NCBI GenBank assembly: GCA_900757705.1
Contig: CAAEOW010000161.1
Span: 1 to 32,209, forward strand
Length of the DNA: 32,209 nucleotides
Reading direction: 5' to 3'
Source of the DNA: an uncultured Collinsella sp.
GTDB taxonomy: Bacteria > Actinomycetota > Coriobacteriia > Coriobacteriales > Coriobacteriaceae
Shown: positions 24,417-32,209 of the stretch, piece after piece
Position numbering within the stretch: the stretch's first letter is position 1
Layout: each line of letters opens with the position of its first letter
The notes under the pieces: model-generated
The model's input: the letters and a program-made list of their open reading frames with translations, nothing else
Told to the model about the DNA's origin: nothing
Database searches by the model: none
Made by a program: the position numbers and the translations under genes

Positions 24417-24515
24417 AGCGGTACTCCCCTTCCTTTTCCGCAAATTGAGATAGGTGTGCCCTAGACAAGACCGTGAGCCTTGCCTTATATCAATCGATGT
24501 GTGGGCACGTTATGC

Positions 24516-25370
24516 CTAGAGACCAGGTTCTCCAAGCAGGTTAACAATGTGATATGCGAGATAACTCTTCTCGGCATCGGTAACGACAACGTTATAGGTA
24601 GACGCCAAGTGGTCGGCAATTGACTCCGCGCACGAGAACGCCCTCGGATACGCCGTTTCATCGATACGGAACAGCGCGTCGCCATTGACCTGCCCCGCCG
24701 CGGGATCGAGCGCTCGCTGCGCAAAAAACTGCAAATGGCGAACGAAACGTTCGTACGGCAACGAGGTGACGTCAAGGGTCGTGGCATAGTGCTCGGAAAC
24801 AATCGCGAGCACGTCGCGAACAAGCTGGACCGAAACAATCAGACGGTCAGAGCGCTGCGGCATGGTGGCGTTGACGATATGCAGCGTAATAAAACCCTGC
24901 TCTTCTTCGCTCATCTGGATGCCCATATACTCCTTGATAATCTGCAGCGCACGGCCCGCAAGCGCGTACTCCTTGCGATAGAACTGCTGGATCTCGAGCA
25001 GCAGCGGGTTCTCGCAGGGAACGCCTTTGCGCTCGCGCTCCAAAGCAAGGCTGATATGGTCTGCGAGAGCAATGAGAATCTTGTCGTTGATATCAACATT
25101 GAGCTCTCGACGGAGCATCTGAACAATGTCCTCGGCAATCACGAGGTTGACGGTGGGGATGGACTCCAAAAGATGTGCCAAGCGGTCAATCGTACGCGAA
25201 TCCTGAGAAGTTCCCTCCTGCAGCGCATAGGTCTTTTCGACCGACGCCTCGTCGATAGCGTCGCCGGCATGGCGGCCAAAGCAGAAGCCTCGGCCGATGA
25301 CGATGAGCTCGGAGCCATCGTCCGAAGTGACCATTGCGACGTTATTGTTGAAAACTCGCTTGATAACCAC
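24516..25370 (-). CDS. licT: BglG/LicT-type transcriptional antiterminator with two PRDs
   Basis: This is a 284-residue protein. The N-terminal RNA-binding (CAT) domain reads VVIKRVFNNNVAMV...GRGFCFGRHAGDAID. Two PTS regulation domains follow, with conserved histidines in DHISLALER and FITLHIVNA and later in ADHLASTYNV and AYHIVNLLG. These proteins bind a ribonucleic antiterminator (RAT) hairpin in a leader RNA and block a terminator when sugar is present. Their activity is set by phosphorylation from the PTS. GTG 25370 fits the family's N-terminus best and has GGTGGG close upstream; the frame also allows GTG 25382, giving 288 residues. It is second in the operon, between EIIA and EIICB, so it probably controls its own operon. 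Confidence 0.92.
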   Translation of the reverse strand: MVIKRVFNNNVAMVTSDDGSELIVIGRGFCFGRHAGDAIDEASVEKTYALQEGTSQDSRTIDRLAHLLESIPTVNLVIAEDIVQMLRRELNVDINDKILIALADHISLALERERKGVPCENPLLLEIQQFYRKEYALAGRALQIIKEYMGIQMSEEEQGFITLHIVNATMPQRSDRLIVSVQLVRDVLAIVSEHYATTLDVTSLPYERFVRHLQFFAQRALDPAAGQVNGDALFRIDETAYPRAFSCAESIADHLASTYNVVVTDAEKSYLAYHIVNLLGEPGL

Positions 25371-25388
25371 GGTACCCACCACAAGAAT

Positions 25389-25901
25389 TTACTCGGAAAG
25401 CCAGACGACAGGCTCTTTAACAGCAACAGGGCCGGAAGCATGCTCACGAAGAGTCGAGTTCTCCGAGCGCTCGCACACGATAACGAAGACCGTGGGGTCG
25501 AAGCCAGCGGCGCGAACCGCCTCGAAATCGACCTCGACGAGGGGCTGGCCCGCATCGACATGGTCACCCTGGGCAACAAGCGCATGGAAGCCCTTGCCCT
25601 CAAGTTTAACAGTGTCGATTCCGATATGCAGCATCACCTGAGCAGAGCTGTCGTCGGACATGATGCCCAGCGCGTGCTCAGTCGGAAACAACGCCGCGAC
25701 GGTGCCGGAAACAGGAGCGCACACCGTTCCCTCTTGGGGAACCACGGCAACGCCATCGCCCACGGCACGGCTGCTAAAAGCGGGGTCATTGGTATTTTCT
25801 AGATGAACAAGCTCGCCGGAAACGGGAGCGAGGATTTCGAACTCGGAAGCTGCAGTCTTCTGCTCATCCGAACCGCCCATCAGGCGAGAAAAGAAACCCA
25901 T
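25389..25901 (-). CDS. PTS EIIA component, glucose family
   Basis: This is a 170-residue EIIA-Glc-type phosphocarrier. Family blocks are LAPVSGELVHLENTNDPAFSS (N-terminal third), GDGVAVVPQEG, PVSGTVAALFPTEHALGI with His76, and the active site VMLHIGIDTVKL with His92. It takes phosphate from HPr and passes it to EIIB. It opens the alpha-glucoside operon, whose EIICB lacks an EIIA domain. The beta-glucoside EIIBC at 10918 also lacks one, so this protein could serve both. ATG 25901 is chosen by family length and AAGGGA about 9 bases upstream; the frame allows 21 more codons. It ends 18 bases before the preferred antiterminator start. Confidence 0.93.
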   Translation of the reverse strand: MGFFSRLMGGSDEQKTAASEFEILAPVSGELVHLENTNDPAFSSRAVGDGVAVVPQEGTVCAPVSGTVAALFPTEHALGIMSDDSSAQVMLHIGIDTVKLEGKGFHALVAQGDHVDAGQPLVEVDFEAVRAAGFDPTVFVIVCERSENSTLREHASGPVAVKEPVVWLSE

Positions 25902-25927
25902 GGTGGCATGTCCCTTCATAAATATAG

Positions 25928-26013
25928 CCCAACCAAAATCAAGCGAATGCATCCATAGAGACACACCCGTTCAAAGACTTTGGTTAGGCCCACGTCCGAG
26001 GGACTCGGTAACC
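25928..26013 (-). promoter_or_regulatory. Candidate antitermination leader (RAT-like hairpin and competing stem)
   Basis: On the minus-strand RNA, GGTTA and CCGAG pair with CTCGG and TAACC (25982-26013), leaving a UCC loop and a 9-base one-sided bulge; this resembles a RAT hairpin in size and asymmetry but not in exact sequence. Its 3' TAACC is also part of a 10-base stem, CCTAACCAAA (25979-25988) with TTTGGTTGGG (25928-25937). The two folds exclude each other. No T run follows the second stem, so termination is not proven. Confidence 0.4.
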
Positions 26014-26038
26014 TTCCGCATTTCTTTTTACGGGAGCT

Positions 26039-26066
26039 ATTGTAGACAAGCCCAAAGCCGGAACAA
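26039..26066 (-). promoter_or_regulatory. Predicted promoter of the alpha-glucoside PTS operon
   Basis: The minus strand has TTGTTC (26061-26066) and TACAAT (26039-26044) separated by 16 bases. Transcription would start near 26032, giving a leader of about 130 bases that includes the RAT-like structure. Confidence 0.5.
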
Positions 26067-26081
26067 TCATTATGACCGGCG

Positions 26082-26112
26082 AACGGTATTTTTTCTCCGA
26101 TAAACGGTATTT
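26082..26112. promoter_or_regulatory. Two direct AACGGTATTT repeats upstream of the PTS promoter
   Basis: AACGGTATTT occurs at 26082-26091 and 26103-26112, 21 bases apart, i.e. two helical turns. They lie about 50 to 80 bases upstream of the predicted start site, a usual place for activator sites. No regulator gene adjoins. Confidence 0.45.
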
Positions 26113-26115
26113 AGG

Positions 26116-26160
26116 CGGCATTTAGGGACGTTCCTTTTCTACCGGCATTCGGGGACACTC
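26116..26160. repeat. Palindromic repeat family B, partial copy
   Basis: The stretch with TTAGGGACGTTCCTTTTCT, then ACCGGCATTCGGGGAC, matches the reverse complement of the repeat at 10160-10232 over its central part. The copy is diverged and lacks a perfect second arm. Confidence 0.6.
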
Positions 26161-26191
26161 CTCACTCTGGTGCATTGTGGACAGGTTTGTT

Positions 26192-26287
26192 TGCACCAAT
26201 CATGAGTTGCGGTGAAATAGGGACTGAAAAGCCGCTCAAAAGGCCAAAACAGTCCGTATTCCACCGCAACTTCAAGACGTTGGTGCA
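26192..26287. repeat. Long palindromic element of 96 bases
   Basis: Inner arms of 21 bases (26206-26226 and 26250-26270, beginning GTTGCGGTG and ending CACCGCAAC) match at 19 positions by my count and enclose a 23-base loop. Outer arms TGCACCAA (26192-26199) and TTGGTGCA (26280-26287) are perfect. TGCACC recurs at 26306-26310. It is a REP- or MITE-like element or an RNA structure gene; no coding frame is inside. Confidence 0.75.
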
Positions 26288-26310
26288 GATTAACCTGACC
26301 TCTTTGCACC

Positions 26311-26345
26311 AAAAAGGGCCCCGAGCGTAGTTGCTCGGGGCCCTT
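26311..26345 (-). terminator. Intrinsic terminator of the helicase gene
   Basis: AAGGGCCCCGAGC (26314-26326) pairs perfectly with GCTCGGGGCCCTT (26333-26345). On the minus strand the stem is followed by a run of T, 32 bases past the helicase stop: a textbook intrinsic terminator. Confidence 0.85.
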
Positions 26346-26377
26346 GGTTCGCCTCGCCCTAGCGGGCGACGCGTATG

Positions 26378-28648
<2,271 letters not shown>

Positions 28649-28911
28649 ATGTTGTTGTTCCTTATCTGCACGCGTTATGGGCACGGCATGCAGCCGCGCG
28701 GGGCGTGCTTGGTAGTGCGCTAATACATACAAAACAGGTGCGCACAGAGAGGACGTTGCTCAGCACGCTGGCGATCGCTTTGGCAGCCCTATCACGCGCC
28801 GTCCAGACGCAGCGGCCCTAAGCGATGGAGCAGATTCGCCGCCGGTTAGTATACCCGCGCTTCGCATGCCCCCACGTAAACCACAGATGACGAGGCGGGT
28901 CTGGGCCGATT

Positions 28912-29048
28912 GTCTCAATCTGTAACAGCTACGAGACAAAACCGGGTCTACACGTTACAGATTGAGACGAACTCAAACATCGCAAAACATAATCTCGATC
29001 TGTAACAGTTAGAGGTCATTTTCCCCGCTAGATGTTACAGATCGAGAT
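28912..29048. repeat. Two tandem 57-base palindromes (TCTGTAAC type)
   Basis: Unit 1 (28912-28968) has perfect 15-base arms GTCTCAATCTGTAAC and GTTACAGATTGAGAC with a 27-base spacer. Unit 2 (28992-29048) has perfect arms ATCTCGATCTGTAAC and GTTACAGATCGAGAT, also with a 27-base spacer. Arm differences between units are compensated on the opposite arm. Spacers share only short blocks. A half-site, CTCATCTGTAACG, lies near 29084-29096. Confidence 0.85.
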
Positions 29049-29121
29049 GTTTGACATGAGCTGCCAACGATTGAGCAGCCACCCTCATCTGTAACGAAAT
29101 GTCATACATTTCTTTCTATAC

Positions 29122-29152
29122 TGGACACCCCCAGGGGGTATGGGTGTATAGT
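29122..29152 (+). promoter_or_regulatory. copA promoter with embedded CsoR-type operator
   Basis: TGGACA (29122-29127) and TATAGT (29147-29152) are separated by 19 bases. Inside the spacer lies the perfect palindrome ACCCCC-A-GGGGGT (29127-29139). C/G-tract palindromes near promoters are typical CsoR operators, and csoR is the third gene of this operon. The long spacer also recalls MerR-type promoters, but no merR-like gene is present here. Confidence 0.65.
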
Positions 29153-29199
29153 ATCGGCAGGTTAACAATTCCAACACCGAACCACGGAAAGGAGAAGCC

Positions 29200-31542
29200 A
29201 TGGCTCAAGATAAGTTCGACGTGGGCGGCATGACATGCGCCGCCTGCCAGGCGCATGTGGACCGCGCCGTAAGCAAACTCGACGGCGTCCAAAGCGTCGC
29301 GGTCAACCTACTCGCTGGTTCCATGATGGTCGACTATGACCCCGCGCAGGTCACCTCCGACGATATCTGCACCGCCGTCGACCGTGCGGGCTACTCGGCC
29401 TCACCCGTCGATGCGGGCACCGGCGCCGCTGGCTCAAACGGCAGCGTGCAAGCCAGGTCCGGCGCCGCCCATATGGAGTCGCCGACCAAAAAGCTGGAGG
29501 CCGCCGCCTCTGCCATGCGCACCCGCCTCATCGTCTCGATTGCCTTCCTCATTCCGCTGTTCTACATAGGCATGGGACACATGCTCGGCTGGCCGCTGCC
29601 CGGCATCTTCACGGACCACATCCACAGCATGACGCTCGCCCTCACCGAGCTCGTCCTGCTCATCCCCATCGTCTATGTCAACGATGCGTACTTTATCAAC
29701 GGTTTCAAGTCGCTCGCGCACGGCGCTCCTACCATGGACGCCCTTATTGCCGTGGGCGCCACCGCTTCCGTCGCCTGGTCGCTCTATGCCATGTTCATCA
29801 TGGCCGACCAGTTAGCCACGGGTCAGGTCCACGAGGCCATGATGACGGGCATGGACAATCTGTATTTTGAGAGCGCCGGCACGATCCTGTCGCTGGTCAC
29901 CGTGGGCAAATATCTCGAGACGCGCAGCAAGTCCAAAACCGGCGGCGCCATCGAGGCGCTAATCGACCTGGCGCCCAAGACCGCGACCGTCGTTGCCGAC
30001 GACGGCACCGAAACCACCGTCGACGTCGACAGCATCCTTCCCGGCCAGGTCCTGCGCGTGCGCCCCGGAGAGTCCATCCCCGTCGATGGCGTGGTGCTCG
30101 AAGGCAGCTCAGCCGTGGACGAAAGCGCGCTCACTGGCGAATCTATCCCCGTGGAAAAGACCGCCGGCGACACCGTCAACGCCGCCACCGTCAACCGCAC
30201 CGGCTCGTTTACGTTCCGTGCCACGCGTGTGGGTGCCGAGACATCGCTCGCCAAGATCATCAAGCTCGTCGAGGACGCCAACGCCACCAAGGCGCCCATC
30301 GCCCGCATGGCCGACAAGGTCGCCGGCGTGTTCGTGCCCGTGGTGTTTGTTATCTCGGCCGCGACCTTTGCGGCGTGGATGGCACTGACCGGCAGTATGA
30401 ACGAAGCGCTCACCTCCGCCGTGGCCGTGCTGGTGATCAGCTGTCCGTGCGCACTGGGCCTGGCCACGCCTGTTGCCATTATGGTGGGCACCGGCAAGGG
30501 TGCCGAGATGGGCATTCTGTTTAAGAGCGCCGAGGCGCTGGAGAACCTGCGCGGCGTGGACACCGTGGTGCTCGATAAGACGGGTACGGTCACCCGCGGC
30601 AGACCGTGCGTGACGGACATTGTGGTGGCGACGCGCGCCGACGGCTCGCCCGCGGCGAGTGAGAAGGCGCTGCTCAAGCTGGCCGCCGCGTTGGAACGCT
30701 CAAGCGAGCACCCGCTGGCCGAGGCGATTATGGCCGAGTGCGAGGTGCGCGGAATCGCGGCGCGCATGGTCGAGGACTTTGCCGCCGTGCCCGGTCGTGG
30801 CGTTACGGCACGCGAGGGGCAGAATGTCATCGCAGCCGGCAACGTGCGTCTGATGGACGAGCTGGGCGCGAAGGTGCCCGCCGGCCTTGCCGAACAGTTC
30901 GCCGCCGAGGGCAAGACGCCACTGTTCTTTGCCAAGAACGGCGAGCTCGTCGGTACCATCGCCGTGGCTGACGAGGTCAAAGAGACGAGCGCCGAGGCCA
31001 TCGCCGCGCTCCGCAAGCTCGGCGTCGACGTGCGCATGCTCACCGGCGACAACCGCGTCACTGCCCAAGCAATCGCCCGCCGCGTGGGGCTGAGCGGCGA
31101 ACAGGTCATCGCCGACGTCCTTCCCGCCGACAAGGAACGCCATGTACGCGAGCTGCAGGACGCGGGCAGCATGGTAGCCATGGTGGGCGACGGCATCAAC
31201 GACTCCCCCGCCCTGGCGCGCGCCGACGTGGGCCTTGCCATCGGCACCGGTGCCGACATCGCCAAGGAAGGCGCCGACGTGGTGCTCATGCGCAGCGACC
31301 TCATGGACGTCGCCCGCGCTATCGAGCTTTCGCGCGCCACGATCCGCAACATCAAGCAGGACCTGTTCTGGGCGCTGTTCTACAACGGCATCGGCATTCC
31401 GCTGGCAGCGGGCGTGTTCTTCCCACTCACCGGATGGCAGCTCTCGCCGATGTTTGGCGCTGCGGCCATGAGCCTGTCGAGCGTGTGCGTCGTAAGCAAT
31501 GCGCTGCGCCTGCGAACCTTTAAGCCCAAAGTGGCAAAATAG
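29200..31542 (+). CDS. copA: Copper-exporting P1B-type ATPase
   Basis: This is a 780-residue copper pump. A single N-terminal heavy-metal domain carries GMTCAAC (Cys13, Cys16). Membrane segments begin near residue 110. The actuator motif TGES is near 315, the transport motif CPC (SCPCALGLATP) near 414, the phosphorylation site DKTGT near 460, SEHPLAEA near 505 and GDGINDSP near 668. The last segments have the MxxSS pattern (MSLSSVCVVSNALRLR) of Cu(I) pumps. It exports Cu(I) from the cytoplasm using ATP. AAGGAGA lies 7 bases before the ATG. It leads a copA-copZ-csoR operon and should be derepressed by copper through CsoR. The family and metal are well supported. Confidence 0.96.
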   Translation: MAQDKFDVGGMTCAACQAHVDRAVSKLDGVQSVAVNLLAGSMMVDYDPAQVTSDDICTAVDRAGYSASPVDAGTGAAGSNGSVQARSGAAHMESPTKKLEAAASAMRTRLIVSIAFLIPLFYIGMGHMLGWPLPGIFTDHIHSMTLALTELVLLIPIVYVNDAYFINGFKSLAHGAPTMDALIAVGATASVAWSLYAMFIMADQLATGQVHEAMMTGMDNLYFESAGTILSLVTVGKYLETRSKSKTGGAIEALIDLAPKTATVVADDGTETTVDVDSILPGQVLRVRPGESIPVDGVVLEGSSAVDESALTGESIPVEKTAGDTVNAATVNRTGSFTFRATRVGAETSLAKIIKLVEDANATKAPIARMADKVAGVFVPVVFVISAATFAAWMALTGSMNEALTSAVAVLVISCPCALGLATPVAIMVGTGKGAEMGILFKSAEALENLRGVDTVVLDKTGTVTRGRPCVTDIVVATRADGSPAASEKALLKLAAALERSSEHPLAEAIMAECEVRGIAARMVEDFAAVPGRGVTAREGQNVIAAGNVRLMDELGAKVPAGLAEQFAAEGKTPLFFAKNGELVGTIAVADEVKETSAEAIAALRKLGVDVRMLTGDNRVTAQAIARRVGLSGEQVIADVLPADKERHVRELQDAGSMVAMVGDGINDSPALARADVGLAIGTGADIAKEGADVVLMRSDLMDVARAIELSRATIRNIKQDLFWALFYNGIGIPLAAGVFFPLTGWQLSPMFGAAAMSLSSVCVVSNALRLRTFKPKVAK

Positions 31543-31570
31543 GATCACTATGACGTCCATTTAGAACGGG

Positions 31571-31664
31571 TTTTCCAGGTGCCCGAGATTGACCTGAAAG
31601 AGGAGCGACGCGTACTTTGGTACGCGAGCGACGGCTTGAAGGTCAAGGTCGGGTGCCTGGGAAA
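31571..31664. repeat. Long imperfect hairpin between copA and copZ
   Basis: Arms 31571-31595 and 31640-31664 pair at 23 of 25 positions when G-U pairs are allowed (20 exact). An inner perfect hairpin CGCGTAC-TTTG-GTACGCG lies at 31609-31626. It fills most of the 147-base copA-copZ gap and could set relative levels of the two mRNAs by RNA processing or partial termination, or be an inserted repeat element. Confidence 0.65.
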
Positions 31665-31689
31665 GCCGACACAACAGAGAGGAATACCC

Positions 31690-31911
31690 ATGCGTTACAC
31701 AATTAAGACTTCCGGCCTCATGTGCGGCCACTGCGACGCTACTGTCGAGACGGCACTACTCAACGTTGCCGGCGTGACCGATGCCGATGCCGATCACGAG
31801 ACTCAGACCGTACAGGTGGAGTGCGCCGACACCGTGACCGCCGAGCAGCTCGCTGCCGCCGTCGAGGGCGCCGGCGAGAAGTTCCACGCCCTGTCTGTGA
31901 CCGCCGCGTAA
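31690..31911 (+). CDS. copZ: CopZ-like copper chaperone
   Basis: This is a 73-residue single heavy-metal-associated domain. The copper motif reads GLMCGHCDATVE (MxCxxC, with GHC), at about residues 10-21, followed by a betaalphabeta pattern ending VEGAGEKFHALSV. It would carry Cu(I) to CopA. ATG 31690 is selected because GAGAGG lies 8 bases upstream; the frame is open for 37 more codons, but those read through the hairpin. It lies between copA and csoR in the usual order for Gram-positive copper operons. Confidence 0.9.
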   Translation: MRYTIKTSGLMCGHCDATVETALLNVAGVTDADADHETQTVQVECADTVTAEQLAAAVEGAGEKFHALSVTAA

Positions 31912-31952
31912 CGACCCGCACGTACCCCCCCGACCAGAAACGAGAACCCGCC

Positions 31953-32209
31953 ATGATGGCAGACCATAAATCGGTGACCCGCATGCTCAAAACGGCACGT
32001 GGTCAGATCGACGGCATCCTGCGGATGGTCGAGGAGGACCGCTACTGCGTCGATATTTCTACGCAGCTCATGGCAACGCAGGCGCTCATTGCGCGCATCA
32101 ACGCCGACGTGCTCAAGGCGCATATCGAGGGCTGCGTGACTTCGGCAATCGAATCGGGCGACGAAGACCTCAAAGCCGCCAAGCTCGCCGAGATCGAACG
32201 CGTCGTCGA
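31953..32209 (+). CDS. csoR: CsoR copper-sensing repressor, 3' end missing
   Basis: The gene is cut by the right edge; 85 codons are visible. The family blocks MLKTARGQIDGILRMVEEDRYCVDIS, then QLMATQALIARINADVLKAHIEGCV, are those of the CsoR/RcnR/FrmR group. The metal ligands of CsoR proteins are present in order: Cys in RYC, and His and Cys in AHIEGC. This Cys-His-Cys set marks a copper sensor. Without copper it would bind the G/C palindrome in the copA promoter and repress the operon. The start is ATG 31953, or 31956; the ribosome site is weak. The only visible oddity is the weak translation start. Confidence 0.92.
   Translation, partial: MMADHKSVTRMLKTARGQIDGILRMVEEDRYCVDISTQLMATQALIARINADVLKAHIEGCVTSAIESGDEDLKAAKLAEIERVV

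Larger units (their letters stand above)
25902..26377. other. Intergenic region: PTS leader, repeats and helicase terminator
   Basis: No gene is supported in these 476 bases. From left to right lie the leader and promoter of the alpha-glucoside PTS operon (25902-26066), two AACGGTATTT repeats (26082-26112), a family B repeat copy (26116-26160), a long palindrome (26192-26287) and the terminator of the helicase gene (26311-26345). Confidence 0.65.
28649..29199. other. Intergenic region between helicase and copper operon
   Basis: No gene is supported in this 551-base gap. The first 250 bases are G+C-rich and should hold the helicase promoter. Two matched 57-base palindromes follow (28912-29048), then a half-copy-like TCTGTAACG near 29090 and the copA promoter (29122-29152). 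Confidence 0.6.

Noticed and set aside
21312..24464. A 1050-codon open frame on the plus strand
   Set aside because: It is the antisense shadow of the GH4 and EIICB genes, which have full family motifs on the minus strand; its own translation is low-complexity Val/Leu/Asp/Gly-rich.
24417..24515. A terminator/antiterminator in the gap before EIICB
   Set aside because: Only a short GTGCCC/GGGCAC inverted pair is seen and no T run; not enough to call.
28912..29048. Reading the twin palindromes as a CRISPR array
   Set aside because: Only two units, each with an internal inverted repeat and non-uniform spacers; no cas genes nearby.

Overview
The window looks like chromosome from a high-GC, anaerobic, fermentative Gram-positive of the Coriobacteriia, most plausibly Collinsella. 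This is an inference from gene content: PTS sugar operons with a BglG-type antiterminator, an [FeFe]-hydrogenase module, a YgiQ-like radical SAM protein and a CsoR copper operon. The short palindromic intergenic repeats fit the same picture. No rRNA, tRNA, CRISPR array, transposase or phage gene was seen.

Layout. 1-623 (minus): 5' part of a FucO-type iron alcohol dehydrogenase. 640-6060: an A+T-rich island holding a complete-looking RiPP (ribosomally made, modified peptide) locus. Its plus-strand operon encodes a radical SAM/SPASM maturase, a TIGR04066-like maturation protein, an acyl-carrier-related protein, a 59-residue Cys-rich precursor peptide and a putative Tubby/LURP-like beta-barrel protein. 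A convergent gene encodes an ABC exporter. The precursor gene (3679-3858) overlaps both neighbours and is easily missed. 6128-10433: a DUF1275 membrane protein, a YgiQ-like radical SAM protein, a CPBP-family membrane protease and an orphan RelB/DinJ-like antitoxin. 10918-14946: a 6-phospho-beta-glucosidase plus beta-glucoside PTS EIIBC operon, divergent from an AraC-type regulator.

15086-21158 (minus): one tightly packed operon of a NuoF-C-terminal/GltD-like flavoprotein, an [FeFe]-hydrogenase, a NitT/TauT-type substrate-binding lipoprotein and a fused ABC permease-ATPase. 21414-25901 (minus): an alpha-glucoside PTS operon (EIIA-Glc, BglG/LicT antiterminator, EIICB, GH4 6-phospho-alpha-glucosidase) with a leader that may form competing RNA structures. 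26378-28648 (minus): a DEAD-box RNA helicase with a long Arg/Gly-rich tail. 29200-32209: copA-copZ-csoR (csoR cut by the window end) behind a promoter with a G/C-rich palindrome in a 19-bp spacer.

How it works together. Two PTS/phospho-glycosidase systems import and cleave beta- and alpha-glucosides. The alpha-glucoside operon carries the only EIIA here and may serve both. Fermentation reductant could be handled by the hydrogenase/flavoprotein pair and the FucO-type dehydrogenase. The copper operon is a self-contained efflux unit. The most notable system is the RiPP locus, which resembles the clostridial CcpM/CLI_3235-type peptide systems. Gaps between genes hold at least five classes of palindromic repeat; one appears to supply the last codons of an ABC transporter gene.
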